From Bradyrhizobium sp. 1 (lineage in GTDB: Bacteria; Pseudomonadota; Alphaproteobacteria; Rhizobiales; Xanthobacteraceae): DNA of 64,000 nt. Below the pieces are notes generated by a model. It was not told the origin of the DNA, made no database searches, and worked only from the letters and a program-made list of their open reading frames with translations. The stretch covers positions 1 through 64,000 of the forward strand of contig NZ_JADPJH010000036.1 in NCBI RefSeq assembly GCF_023073315.1, in the 5' to 3' direction. Made by a program: the position numbers and the translations under genes. Shown in pieces: positions 44,120-52,407 of the stretch. The first letter of the stretch is position 1; each line of letters begins with the position of its first letter.

Positions 44120-45165
44120 CAATTTTTCACGAAAAGCGCGTCGTGAGTCCCGCGACGTGGGACTTCGACGTCGCGACCATAGTTTCCCGACTGGAAGCGT
44201 ATCTGTCGGCGCAACTGGCCTGTCCGATCCAAATCGAAGACTTCGTTCGCCTGACCGGCGGCTTGTCCTGGATCACAGGCATATTCGTTGTGCGAACAGC
44301 ATTGCCCCATGATCTCAACGGGCGAGTGCTGGTGGTCAAAATCGGTTCGCCGCGGGGGTTAATGGCGCCTTACTCCGCGGAGCCGCAAGCTATGGCGATG
44401 CGGATTTTTGCCGATTATCCGGAAGTGCCGGTGCCAAATTTGCTCTGGTGCAGCGATGATCTCGCGATTCTTGGCGCTCCATTTCTGATCACAAGCAAGG
44501 TCGAAGGAGCGGAGCTGAATCCGTTCGTGCCCGGCATCGGTCTTCGCAATCCCGGTGATCGGGATAACATAGGTTCGCAGTTCGCCGACGTATTGGGCGC
44601 CATGCACGCGGTCGATCCCGGTGATGACCACGGGCAAGCTCGAAGCGGCGGCGCCAGGTACTGCGGCGTCGAGCAGGTCGACAGTTGGCAGCGGCGATAT
44701 GAATCGTGGGCAAGCAAGCCTTATCCGGTGATCGAGCTTGCGGCCTCCTGGCTGCGCCGGCACAGTCCGGCTGCGGCGCGCGTGGTCGTGGTGCACGGCG
44801 ACTATCGCATCGGCAATTTCCTGGTACACGCCGGCCGAATCACCGCTGTCCTGGACTGGGAGATGGCGCATTTCGGCGATCCGCACGAGGATCTCAGCTG
44901 GGCGATGATGCCGGAAGTGCGCTTGACCGAACTCATTTCGCATGGCGATTTCATCGCGCGTTACCAGGCGCGAAGTGGCCTCCAGGTTCTGCCCGAGTCG
45001 ATGCGCTACTATAGAATTCTTACGCTCTACAAATTGGTCATGATCAATTTGGGGGGGATTGCGGGCTTCGAACGCGGCGGCCAGGATCTGCGGATGGCCT
45101 GTATGGGATTTCTCGTCCCGCTCTATTTGATGCGGCTTGCTCGCGCACTGGAGGAGGTCGTATGA
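44116..45165 (+). CDS. APH/choline-kinase-fold phosphotransferase (LvaA/ACAD10-11 kinase-like)
   Basis: 349 residues with a TTG start overlapping the previous stop (TTGA). The protein-kinase-like core shows LTGGLSWITGIFVV (nucleotide loop), VVVHGDYRIGNFLVH (catalytic loop H-G-D-x-x-x-x-N) and VLDWEMAHFGDPHEDLSW (metal-binding D). Members in acyl-CoA loci phosphorylate hydroxyacyl-CoA, as LvaA does in levulinate catabolism and the kinase part of ACAD11 does in eukaryotes. The next gene overlaps it by ATGA and encodes a small unknown protein, mirroring lvaA-lvaB. I infer a 4-hydroxyacyl-CoA-type kinase. Antibiotic resistance is unlikely in this setting. Confidence 0.87.
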   Translation: MTIFHEKRVVSPATWDFDVATIVSRLEAYLSAQLACPIQIEDFVRLTGGLSWITGIFVVRTALPHDLNGRVLVVKIGSPRGLMAPYSAEPQAMAMRIFADYPEVPVPNLLWCSDDLAILGAPFLITSKVEGAELNPFVPGIGLRNPGDRDNIGSQFADVLGAMHAVDPGDDHGQARSGGARYCGVEQVDSWQRRYESWASKPYPVIELAASWLRRHSPAAARVVVVHGDYRIGNFLVHAGRITAVLDWEMAHFGDPHEDLSWAMMPEVRLTELISHGDFIARYQARSGLQVLPESMRYYRILTLYKLVMINLGGIAGFERGGQDLRMACMGFLVPLYLMRLARALEEVV

Positions 45166-45638
45166 GCAATTCCCTAAACCGCCTGGTAAACGGCGCAATC
45201 GCGACCTTGAGTCACGAGGTGATGCCGCATCTCAGCGAACCCGCGGTGAAGGCGTCGGCGGCAAGTGTGCTCCAGGTGCTCAACCTGCTGGCGCTGCGGG
45301 CAGCCTGGAACCCGGATTGCTTGGCGGCGCAACTTACGGTGCGAAGTCGGGCGCTGAGCCGATTGCCGACCCTGATGAAGCGGATGCCCGCTATTCCCCC
45401 GGTCCCGACACTACGGCCGGACGGCTCGTCAGCGGCACTGCAACAAGCCCTGGACGAAGCCGACGCTTATGTAAGTTCCCTCGTGCGTTGGCTCGACATC
45501 GGCAGGATCGGAATCACTACAGAGCAACGCACCGCGATCAAGCGATGGATCGCCGGATACGGAAAAGCGGCGGCATCCATTGAGCTCGAATACACTCCCA
45601 GGAGCCAGCTCGGCGCTCTCACTGATACGTCTGTCTAG
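45162..45638 (+). CDS. Unknown small protein coupled to the phosphotransferase
   Basis: 158 residues, starting inside the phosphotransferase stop (ATGA). It is largely helical (LNRLVNGAIATLSHEVMPHL, AASVLQVLNLLALRAAW), with a proline-rich middle (MPAIPPVPTLRPDG) and a second helical half. There is no signal peptide, Cys or obvious active-site motif. I do not recognise a family with certainty. Its position and helical start recall LvaB, the small partner needed for LvaA activity. A kinase accessory role is therefore the working hypothesis. Confidence 0.7.
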   Translation: MSNSLNRLVNGAIATLSHEVMPHLSEPAVKASAASVLQVLNLLALRAAWNPDCLAAQLTVRSRALSRLPTLMKRMPAIPPVPTLRPDGSSAALQQALDEADAYVSSLVRWLDIGRIGITTEQRTAIKRWIAGYGKAAASIELEYTPRSQLGALTDTSV

Positions 45639-45681
45639 GACGTTTTTGAAACGAACGATTTGATGGTGCGCGAGTGGCAAT

Positions 45682-46806
45682 ATGATCGACATTATTCAGC
45701 CCAATGATGACTTGCTGGGACATCAGACCAGCAGGCCGATGTCGCAGCCCGCTGAGGCAGACCGCGGCGGCGCGATATTCACCGAGCGGTTCTGGTATAT
45801 GGGAACGACCGTTCCTGATGGCGCGATCGTGTTTGGCGCGGGGCTCGGCTATTACCCCAACCGCGGAATTATGGATGGCTATGCAGGCATCACCGTTGAG
45901 GGTGTGCAGTATTGTTTCAGGGCCTCGCGCCATACCAATCTAGCTCCTCTGTCCACGGAGATAGGCGCGCTTCGCATCAGCGTAAACGAGGGTCTGAAAG
46001 ACCACAGAATCGAGCTGGGACAGAACGAGTCTGGTCTATCAATGGACTTGAACTATCAGGCGTGTTTGCCACCGAACGACGAGGGGAGGGAAATCCTGGA
46101 ACGTCCCGAAGGGATTGTCTCCGACGTCTCGCGCTTCGTTCAATTCGGCCGCTACGACGGTTGGATCGAGTTTCGCGACCGCCGCTGGGAATTTAACGCG
46201 GCGCAGTGTTGGGGCGCCCGGGATCGATCCTGGGGATTGCGTCTGGAGGCGCGGACCGACGAATCTCACCCACCTGTAACGCGCTTCAGAGCGCTGTTCT
46301 TCGGCTGGGTTTGCGCCCAGTTCGGTGATCGCGGGGTCCATTTTTTCTTGAAGGAGACGGCACCGGGCAAGCCCCGGTTCTTTGTCGGCAACGAGACTTA
46401 TGCGAATGGCAAGGCGGCACGTGCGATCATCGCGGTCGAGCATGAATTGGAGTGGTTCGACGATCACTTCAGCCAACATTTGAAAGCGGGCCGCCTGACG
46501 CTGCGCTTCGCCGACGGCAATCAGACGGTATTAAAAATCAGGGCGCTCCCGGGCCGCTTCTATTTGAAGGCTGGCCTCTATGGAGGGCTCGATGGGTGGT
46601 TTCAGGGCGACGATCGCGGCCAACTTCACACCGCGCACGACATCTGGAGCCACGCTGACGTCAAGACGCGACGGAAGCTCCGCACCCTTGCGGAACAAGT
46701 GGTCGAGTTCGATGACAACGGCGATATCGGCTACGGCACGATCCAGGCTGGCGTATCGGCTGGCTATCCAAAGTACCAGGAAATACAGCATCTACCTGCC
46801 ATGTAA
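45682..46806 (+). CDS. Unknown protein with lipocalin/CrtC-like beta-rich character
   Basis: 374 residues, no signal peptide. The sequence is rich in strands with many aromatic residues: TERFWYMGTTVPDGAIVFGA, GYYPNRGIMDGYAGITVEGV, FGRYDGWIEFRDRRWEFNAA, AQCWGARDRSWGLR, and a C-terminal half with a similar pattern. The W-G-x-R-D-x-S-W-G-x-R phrase recalls the DUF7064/AttH and hydroxyneurosporene-hydratase (CrtC) type beta-proteins, some of which bind terpenoids or steroids. It lies between the kinase pair and the CoA ligase, so it may bind or isomerise a hydrophobic intermediate. Function unknown. Confidence 0.72.
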   Translation: MIDIIQPNDDLLGHQTSRPMSQPAEADRGGAIFTERFWYMGTTVPDGAIVFGAGLGYYPNRGIMDGYAGITVEGVQYCFRASRHTNLAPLSTEIGALRISVNEGLKDHRIELGQNESGLSMDLNYQACLPPNDEGREILERPEGIVSDVSRFVQFGRYDGWIEFRDRRWEFNAAQCWGARDRSWGLRLEARTDESHPPVTRFRALFFGWVCAQFGDRGVHFFLKETAPGKPRFFVGNETYANGKAARAIIAVEHELEWFDDHFSQHLKAGRLTLRFADGNQTVLKIRALPGRFYLKAGLYGGLDGWFQGDDRGQLHTAHDIWSHADVKTRRKLRTLAEQVVEFDDNGDIGYGTIQAGVSAGYPKYQEIQHLPAM

Positions 46807-46864
46807 AAAGGTACTCGCGCCGCGGCGGTACTTGCAGACTGCGAAAGGCTGGGAGCCAGAAGCG

Positions 46865-48427
46865 ATGAAAATCACACAGTCGTTGCATCGCGCAGCTCGA
46901 ATGCGGCCGCACAGTGCGGCCGTCAGGTGCCGCGATCGTTGCCTGACTTGGTCGGCCGTCGCGCAGCGCGCTCCCCGCATCGCCGCCGCGTTGCGCAGTG
47001 CTGGATTGGAGATAGGGGATCGGGTTGCCGTGTTAGCCATGAACAGCGATCGCTACACGGAGCTGCTTTACGCGGTTCCCTGGGCTGGCGGTGTCATCGT
47101 TCCCCTTAACATCCGCTGGGCCGCGGCCGAAATCGTACACGCATTGCAGGATTGCGCTGCAAAAATCTTGATCGTGGATGCAAGCTTCCGGAGCCTGATT
47201 CCAGAATTGAAGGCGCGGGCGCCTCAGGTCAGGGACATCCTGTATCTCGACGATGATGCACCTCCGTCCGGCACCACGTCTTTCGAAGAGGCAATCGTCC
47301 GGGCCGAGCCAGTCGCTGACGTCGAGCGACAGGGAGACGAACTCTACGCAATCTTCTACACCGGGGGGACCACCGGACATCCCAAAGGTGTAATGCTTTC
47401 GCACAAGAATGCGCTGGCGCTGGCCTGGAGCTGGCTCGCCGTGAATCCTCCCGGCGAAGAACCCATCGTTCATTTACATGTAGCCGGATTATTCCATCTC
47501 GCTGGTGCCGCCTACGTCTGGTACACAACCGCAGCGGCGGGCACGAATGTCATGCTTCCGAAATTTGAGGCTGAGCCGGTCATGCAGGCTATTGCCGAGT
47601 ACAAGGTCAACAGCGTGGTCCTGATCCCGACCATGGTGAACATGTTGCTCGCTCATGCATCATTCTCCGCTTATGATCTTTCCTCCGTCCGGACATGTAT
47701 TTATGGCGGCTCACCGATTCCTCAATCGCTGCTACTTGCCGCGATGGATCGCTTGCCAACATGGCGTTTCATCCAGGCCTATGGAATGACCGAAACAGCA
47801 GGCATGGCTGTGACGCTGGCCTCCTCCTATCACGTGCTTGAAGGCGAGATGGCCAAGAAGATCACGGCTGCAGGCCGCGCAAGCGCAGTTTGCGAGGTAC
47901 GGATCGTTGGTCAAGACGACGAGGAACTGCCGGCAGGTCGGGTAGGAGAGATCGCTATTCGCGGTGACAATATCATGCTGGGCTATTGGAATAATCCTGA
48001 GGCGACTGCAATAGCATTGCGTGGCGGCTGGATGCATTCCGGTGATGCCGCCTGGATGGATGAGGATGGTTTCGTCTACATCGTCGACCGAATCAAGGAT
48101 ATGATTGTGAGCGGCGGCGAAAACGTCTACTCGGCCGAAGTTGAAAACGCGATCTGCAAGCATCCCGCCGTGCTGGAAAGCGCCGTCATCGGCATCCCGG
48201 ACCAGAAATGGGGCGAGATTGTTCATGCCGTGGTAGTGCCCCGCGAAGGCTCGAAGATCGATGTGCAGGAATTGCTGACGCATTGCCGAGGCTTAATCGC
48301 CGGTTACAAATGCCCGCGTAGCATTGATATTTTGTGCGATCCTCTACCGAAAACCGCCGCTGGAAAGATCGCCAAAACCGTGCTGCGTGAACCATTCTGG
48401 CTCGGCCAAGAACGGCGCGTGCATTAA
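46865..48427 (+). CDS. Acyl-CoA synthetase (AMP-forming), long-chain/FadD13-like
   Basis: 520 residues from ATG 46865; frames reaching back to 46580 overlap the previous gene. The P-loop is YTGGTTGHPKG, A5 is FIQAYGMTETAGM, the hinge is DEDGFVYIVDRIKDMIVSGG-ENVYSAEVENAI, and the catalytic Lys is in KTAAGKIAKTVLREPFW. It activates the acid entering the kinase-containing operon, or re-activates an intermediate. A second ligase on the opposite strand at 40.4 kb suggests two entry substrates. Confidence 0.94.
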   Translation: MKITQSLHRAARMRPHSAAVRCRDRCLTWSAVAQRAPRIAAALRSAGLEIGDRVAVLAMNSDRYTELLYAVPWAGGVIVPLNIRWAAAEIVHALQDCAAKILIVDASFRSLIPELKARAPQVRDILYLDDDAPPSGTTSFEEAIVRAEPVADVERQGDELYAIFYTGGTTGHPKGVMLSHKNALALAWSWLAVNPPGEEPIVHLHVAGLFHLAGAAYVWYTTAAAGTNVMLPKFEAEPVMQAIAEYKVNSVVLIPTMVNMLLAHASFSAYDLSSVRTCIYGGSPIPQSLLLAAMDRLPTWRFIQAYGMTETAGMAVTLASSYHVLEGEMAKKITAAGRASAVCEVRIVGQDDEELPAGRVGEIAIRGDNIMLGYWNNPEATAIALRGGWMHSGDAAWMDEDGFVYIVDRIKDMIVSGGENVYSAEVENAICKHPAVLESAVIGIPDQKWGEIVHAVVVPREGSKIDVQELLTHCRGLIAGYKCPRSIDILCDPLPKTAAGKIAKTVLREPFWLGQERRVH

Positions 48428-48503
48428 TCCATCCGTAAGATGTTGGCAGGTTCGGTATCGAATCGAAAAGCCTTTCTGAACTGAATTGTGCGAGTTTGCA
48501 GCC

Positions 48504-49172
48504 ATGAAGAGATTGACCAAGAGCGCGGCCAAGGCTGCGGCCGAGCGTAACACGCTGAGCACCGATCTGGCCGAAGGCGAGATCAGCAAAGGCGATAATT
48601 CGAAGATGCGAATCCTGGATGCTGCTGCCTATGTCCTGAGTCGCCGCGGTTATGCGGGGACCAGGCTCGAGGACATTGCCAAGCAAGCGAAATTGAAGAT
48701 TTCGACGCTTTACTACCATTTCGAATCTCGCGAGGAGCTGGTCCTGGAGGTGCTTCTTACCGGGAGCCAACGGGTCAAACGGCATACAGAAGAAGCGGTC
48801 GCTATGCTTCCGCTGGACGCTTCATCAATGGATCGCCTCTGCGCGGCCGTAGAGGCTCATCTCCGATATATTCTCGAGATATCGCATTACAGTGAAGCGA
48901 CCATACGCAATACGGGGCAACTGCCGGATCGCTTGCGCCGCGCCGTCATGGAGGAACAACTCAAGTACGGGCAGTTTTGGCAAGCTTTGGTCGACGGAGC
49001 GGCGGGGACCGGTGTTTGCGCATCTGCGAATGAGCGGCGTGCGCTGAGGCTCCTCATTATCGGCGCGCTGAACTGGACCATCGAATGGTGGAAGCCTGGG
49101 CGCATCTCCATTGACGAAGTCGTCACCGCGGCCTTGACCATGACGCGACGCACCCTCAATGCCTCACGCTGA
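48504..49172 (+). CDS. TetR-family transcriptional regulator
   Basis: 222 residues from ATG 48504; TTG 48486 is an alternative. The helix-turn-helix is ILDAAAYVLSRRGYAGTRLE-DIAKQAKLKISTLYYHFESREEL. The C-terminal domain ends in LIIGALNWTIEWWKPGRISI, common in TetR regulators of acyl-CoA genes. It follows the CoA ligase by 76 bases and is the likely regulator of the 43.6-48.4 kb operon through the AATCGAA-A-TTCGATT site. Confidence 0.92.
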   Translation: MKRLTKSAAKAAAERNTLSTDLAEGEISKGDNSKMRILDAAAYVLSRRGYAGTRLEDIAKQAKLKISTLYYHFESREELVLEVLLTGSQRVKRHTEEAVAMLPLDASSMDRLCAAVEAHLRYILEISHYSEATIRNTGQLPDRLRRAVMEEQLKYGQFWQALVDGAAGTGVCASANERRALRLLIIGALNWTIEWWKPGRISIDEVVTAALTMTRRTLNASR

Positions 49173-49798
49173 CTGCCACCGGGGAGGCCATAGCTGAACG
49201 TGCTGATCCAATACAAGTCTTCGACCCGTATCGTTCTGCGGCGAATAGGCGGACATTTACGTCGAATCAAATTCGAGTTAGTGGGTTAGGAGTTGAGGGG
49301 GGCGGAGAACCGGAGAAGGCCGGGCGATTATTTTGTGAGAGTTCTCGGGATATTCTGGCGCAAGCAACGCGAACTCGCCGCCCTCTTCGGCTTCCTGTTC
49401 GGTGAATGTCGTGAGAATGTAGTCGGTACGGCCCATGGAGGAGTGCTGTTGGGCGCTGGCGGATCACGGCCTAGGCATGATCTGCCGCAAAGAAATGAGA
49501 CACCGGTGACGCTGACACTGCTGGCAAGTTCATCGGCGCAGCCCGCATCGATCAGTTCATACAAAGAGCTGCCAAAGTAAGCGAAACCGCTCGTCTGCGT
49601 TCGCGGCTGTGGAACGTGCGATGGGCAAATTGTCTTCAGCTGTGGGTCAGTAGCGCGAGAACAAGGCGTGTTGATCGACCCGGTGCCCAATATGGAACGG
49701 GAGGGCGCGCAACGCCCAAGACTCGTGTAATGTGGGTCGGTAGTGATTCCCCGCGGCCGACCGTGCGATTTTACGCGCTGATGTACGATTCTTGCGGT
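49173..49798. other. Gene-free stretch between TetR and the aconitase
   Basis: Open frames on both strands are short. One minus-strand frame (GRTDYILTTFTEQEAEEGGE at about 49370-49430) looks protein-like and may be a scrap, but I cannot name it. I see no tRNA or clear terminator. Confidence 0.45.
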
Positions 49799-52396
49799 TC
49801 ACACGCTAGCTGACATAGCCTTCTGCAACATAAGCGGCAGAAGCCCACCAATGCGAAGGGTTTCGCATTCGAGATTCGTCTCGATCGCTGCCGTCGCGAT
49901 AAAGCTGCCAAGCGGGGTGCCGTTCCGCATGATCCTGATTGCCACGGGAGCACGCGGTGCGATGGCCTCGAGGCCGGCCTCGATCTCCAGGCCGTCGCCG
50001 GGTCTTAGTCCGAGATCCTGCGGCCGACGATCGGTGGGCAGGCGCAGCGGCAAGACCCCCATTCCGATCAGGTTGGAGCGGTGGATGCGCTCGAAGCTCA
50101 GCGCGAGCACGGTGCGGACGCCGAGCAGCGCTGCTCCCTTGGCCGCCCAATCTCGCGAGGAGCCCATGCCGTAGCGTTCACCAGCAACAATCACGACAGA
50201 CCGTCCGTCCGCCGCATAACGTTCAGCGGCAAGCCGGAGCGGTAAGCGTTCGCCGGAGCCCGCGTGAATCGTGGTGCCGGGCTGCAGATCCGCGCCGAGC
50301 AGGTTGCGAACGCTCTTGTTTGTGAAGAGGCCGCGCAGCATCACCTCCCAATTGCCGCGCCGCGAGGCAAAGACGTTGAGATCATGCGCCGCCTCGCCAC
50401 GCGCGATCAGGTATTCGCCGGCGTCGCCGGCAGCGGAGATGGCGCCGGCAGGCGAGATATGGTCGGTCGTGATGTCGTCGCCGAGCACGAGCAATGGCGT
50501 CGCAACATAGTGGCCGAGGCGCGTGCCGTTGCCGAAGCCCGCGAAGGGTGGACGCCGGATGTAGGTCGACGCCTGATCCCAGGGAAACAGCGCCTCGCTC
50601 GGCGCATCGAGCGCGGCCCAATCGGCGCTAGCCTCGGCGGCCTCATAGGCGGTGACGTAATCGGTCGCGTCGCGCGCTTCTGCGAGAGCAGCGTCGATCT
50701 CGGCGCCGGTTGGCCAGAGATCGGCGAGGCGGACGTCTTCGCCCTCGATGCTGCGTCCGATCGGATCATGCAGGATGTCGCGCAGTGCATCGCCTGCGAG
50801 CGCGAAGGCGACGACCAGCGGCGGCGAGGCGAGGAAGCCGTTCTCGACCTGCGCATGGACCCGGCCGGGAAAGTTGCGATTGCCGGAAAGCACCGCGACC
50901 GGCGCGATCTTCCGCGACGTCACGGCCTCGGCCATGACGGGCGCGAGCGGGCCGGAATTGCCGATGCAGGTGGTGCAGCCATAGCCGACGATGCCGAAGC
51001 CGAGCGCTTCGAGATCGTCCAGGAGCCCGGCACGGTGCAGATACTTTTCCGCGGTGGGCGAGCCCGGCGCGAGCGATGTCTTCACCCAAGCCGGCGGCGC
51101 GAGGCCGAACCGCCGGGCCTTGCGGGCGACGAGACCTGCGGCGATGAGCAGGCGCGGATCCGACGTGTTGGTACAGCTCGTGATCGCGGCAATGGCGACC
51201 GAGCCGTTAGTCGGAGCATTGGCGGGAGAGGTGGGACGGGCGGCGCCGAGCGCTTCTGCAGTGCGGCTGGCAGCTATGCGATCCTGCGGTCGGCGTGGGC
51301 CGGCGAGGCTGACTTCGACCTCGTCGAGGTCGATGGTGAGCGTATCAGTGTAGCGCGGATTGGCGTCGGGCTCGAACCAGAGCTGCTGCCGGCGGGCGTA
51401 GGCCTCGATAAGCGCGACCTGTTCTGGCGAGCGACCGGTTTGGGTGAGATAGTCCAGCGTGCGCTGGTCTACGGGGAAGTAGCCGGAATTGGCGCCGAAC
51501 TCCGGCGTCATGTTGGCGACCACGGCGCGATCGCCAGCGGACAGGGTGGAGACACCGGGGCCGTAGAACTCAACGAAGCGGTCGGCGAGATCGATGCGGC
51601 GCAGCTGCTCGGTGACGGTGAGTGCGAGGTCCGTGGCGAGGACGCCCTCGCGCAAGGAGCCGGTGAGCCGCACGCCGACCACGTCGGGCACGCGCAGCAT
51701 CACGGGCATGCCGAACATCACGCTTTCGGCTTCCAGGCCGCCGACGCCCCAGGCCAGCACACCGATGCCGTTGATCATCGGTGTATGGCTGTCGGTGCCG
51801 ATCAGTGTGTCAGGCGCGGCCCACAGCCTGCCGTCGCGCTCGAAGCTGGTGACGACGCTCGCAAGACGCTCGAGGTTCAGCGTATGCATGATGCCAGTGC
51901 CGGGCGGATGCACGCGGACGCCTGACAGTGACGACGTCGCCCATTTCATAAAGCGATAGCGCTCGGCATTGCGCTTCAGCTCATGATGCATGTTTTGCTT
52001 GAGCGCGTCCTTGCGCCCGGAGACGTCGACGCCGATCGAGTGATCCGTCGAGACGTCGACCGGCAGCACCGGATTGAGCCGGGTCGGATCGCCGCCGGCT
52101 TCAGCCAGCGACGCACGCAGGCCTGCGATGTCGACCAGCGCCGGGCCGCAGGTCGTGTCATGCATTAGAATGCGCGCCGGTTGAAACGCAATCTCCCGCT
52201 CACTGGTGCCGCGCGCAAGCCAGCCGTGGATCGCGGCAACGGCCTCATCGCGCTCGGCGCCGGCATTGCGCAGCACGTTTTCGAGGAGGATGCGCAGGAT
52301 CACCGGCAGGCGCGTGAGATCGTCGCCCAAGGCTCCTGCGATATCCGCGATGCGGTAGTTCTTGTCAGCTACATCGAGCGTGGTGAAATCCGGCAT
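49799..52396 (-). CDS. acnA: Aconitase-family hydratase (AcnA type)
   Basis: 865 residues, close to the usual 890 of AcnA/IRP-type aconitases. The [4Fe-4S] ligands are visible: Cys in AITSCTNTSDPRL and two in GYGCTTCIGNSGPL. Substrate-binding stretches include GTDSHTPMINGIGVLAWGVGG, SGNRNFPGRVHAQVE and the swivel-domain GERYGMGSSRDWAAKGAALL. It isomerises citrate or a related tricarboxylate through a cis-aconitate-type intermediate. Its setting with an ACS-type carrier and a GntR regulator, away from TCA genes, suggests a specialised paralogue for a particular tricarboxylate such as aconitate or a methylated acid. The carrier gene follows upstream by 11 bases. Confidence 0.9.
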   Translation of the reverse strand: MPDFTTLDVADKNYRIADIAGALGDDLTRLPVILRILLENVLRNAGAERDEAVAAIHGWLARGTSEREIAFQPARILMHDTTCGPALVDIAGLRASLAEAGGDPTRLNPVLPVDVSTDHSIGVDVSGRKDALKQNMHHELKRNAERYRFMKWATSSLSGVRVHPPGTGIMHTLNLERLASVVTSFERDGRLWAAPDTLIGTDSHTPMINGIGVLAWGVGGLEAESVMFGMPVMLRVPDVVGVRLTGSLREGVLATDLALTVTEQLRRIDLADRFVEFYGPGVSTLSAGDRAVVANMTPEFGANSGYFPVDQRTLDYLTQTGRSPEQVALIEAYARRQQLWFEPDANPRYTDTLTIDLDEVEVSLAGPRRPQDRIAASRTAEALGAARPTSPANAPTNGSVAIAAITSCTNTSDPRLLIAAGLVARKARRFGLAPPAWVKTSLAPGSPTAEKYLHRAGLLDDLEALGFGIVGYGCTTCIGNSGPLAPVMAEAVTSRKIAPVAVLSGNRNFPGRVHAQVENGFLASPPLVVAFALAGDALRDILHDPIGRSIEGEDVRLADLWPTGAEIDAALAEARDATDYVTAYEAAEASADWAALDAPSEALFPWDQASTYIRRPPFAGFGNGTRLGHYVATPLLVLGDDITTDHISPAGAISAAGDAGEYLIARGEAAHDLNVFASRRGNWEVMLRGLFTNKSVRNLLGADLQPGTTIHAGSGERLPLRLAAERYAADGRSVVIVAGERYGMGSSRDWAAKGAALLGVRTVLALSFERIHRSNLIGMGVLPLRLPTDRRPQDLGLRPGDGLEIEAGLEAIAPRAPVAIRIMRNGTPLGSFIATAAIETNLECETLRIGGLLPLMLQKAMSASV

Positions 52397-52407
52397 GTCT
52401 TTGGTCC

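Noticed and set aside
44116..45165. Aminoglycoside resistance gene
   Set aside because: The kinase motifs are shared with the aminoglycoside phosphotransferase fold, but its coupling to acyl-CoA genes fits a hydroxyacyl-CoA kinase better.
49328..49690. 120-residue minus-strand frame after the TetR gene
   Set aside because: Its composition is not protein-like across the whole length. A nearby frame has a better local look, but neither can be assigned.
50264..51925. Long plus-strand open frame of 553 residues
   Set aside because: It is antisense to the aconitase gene. Its composition is a mirror of that gene's codon bias and it has no domain features.
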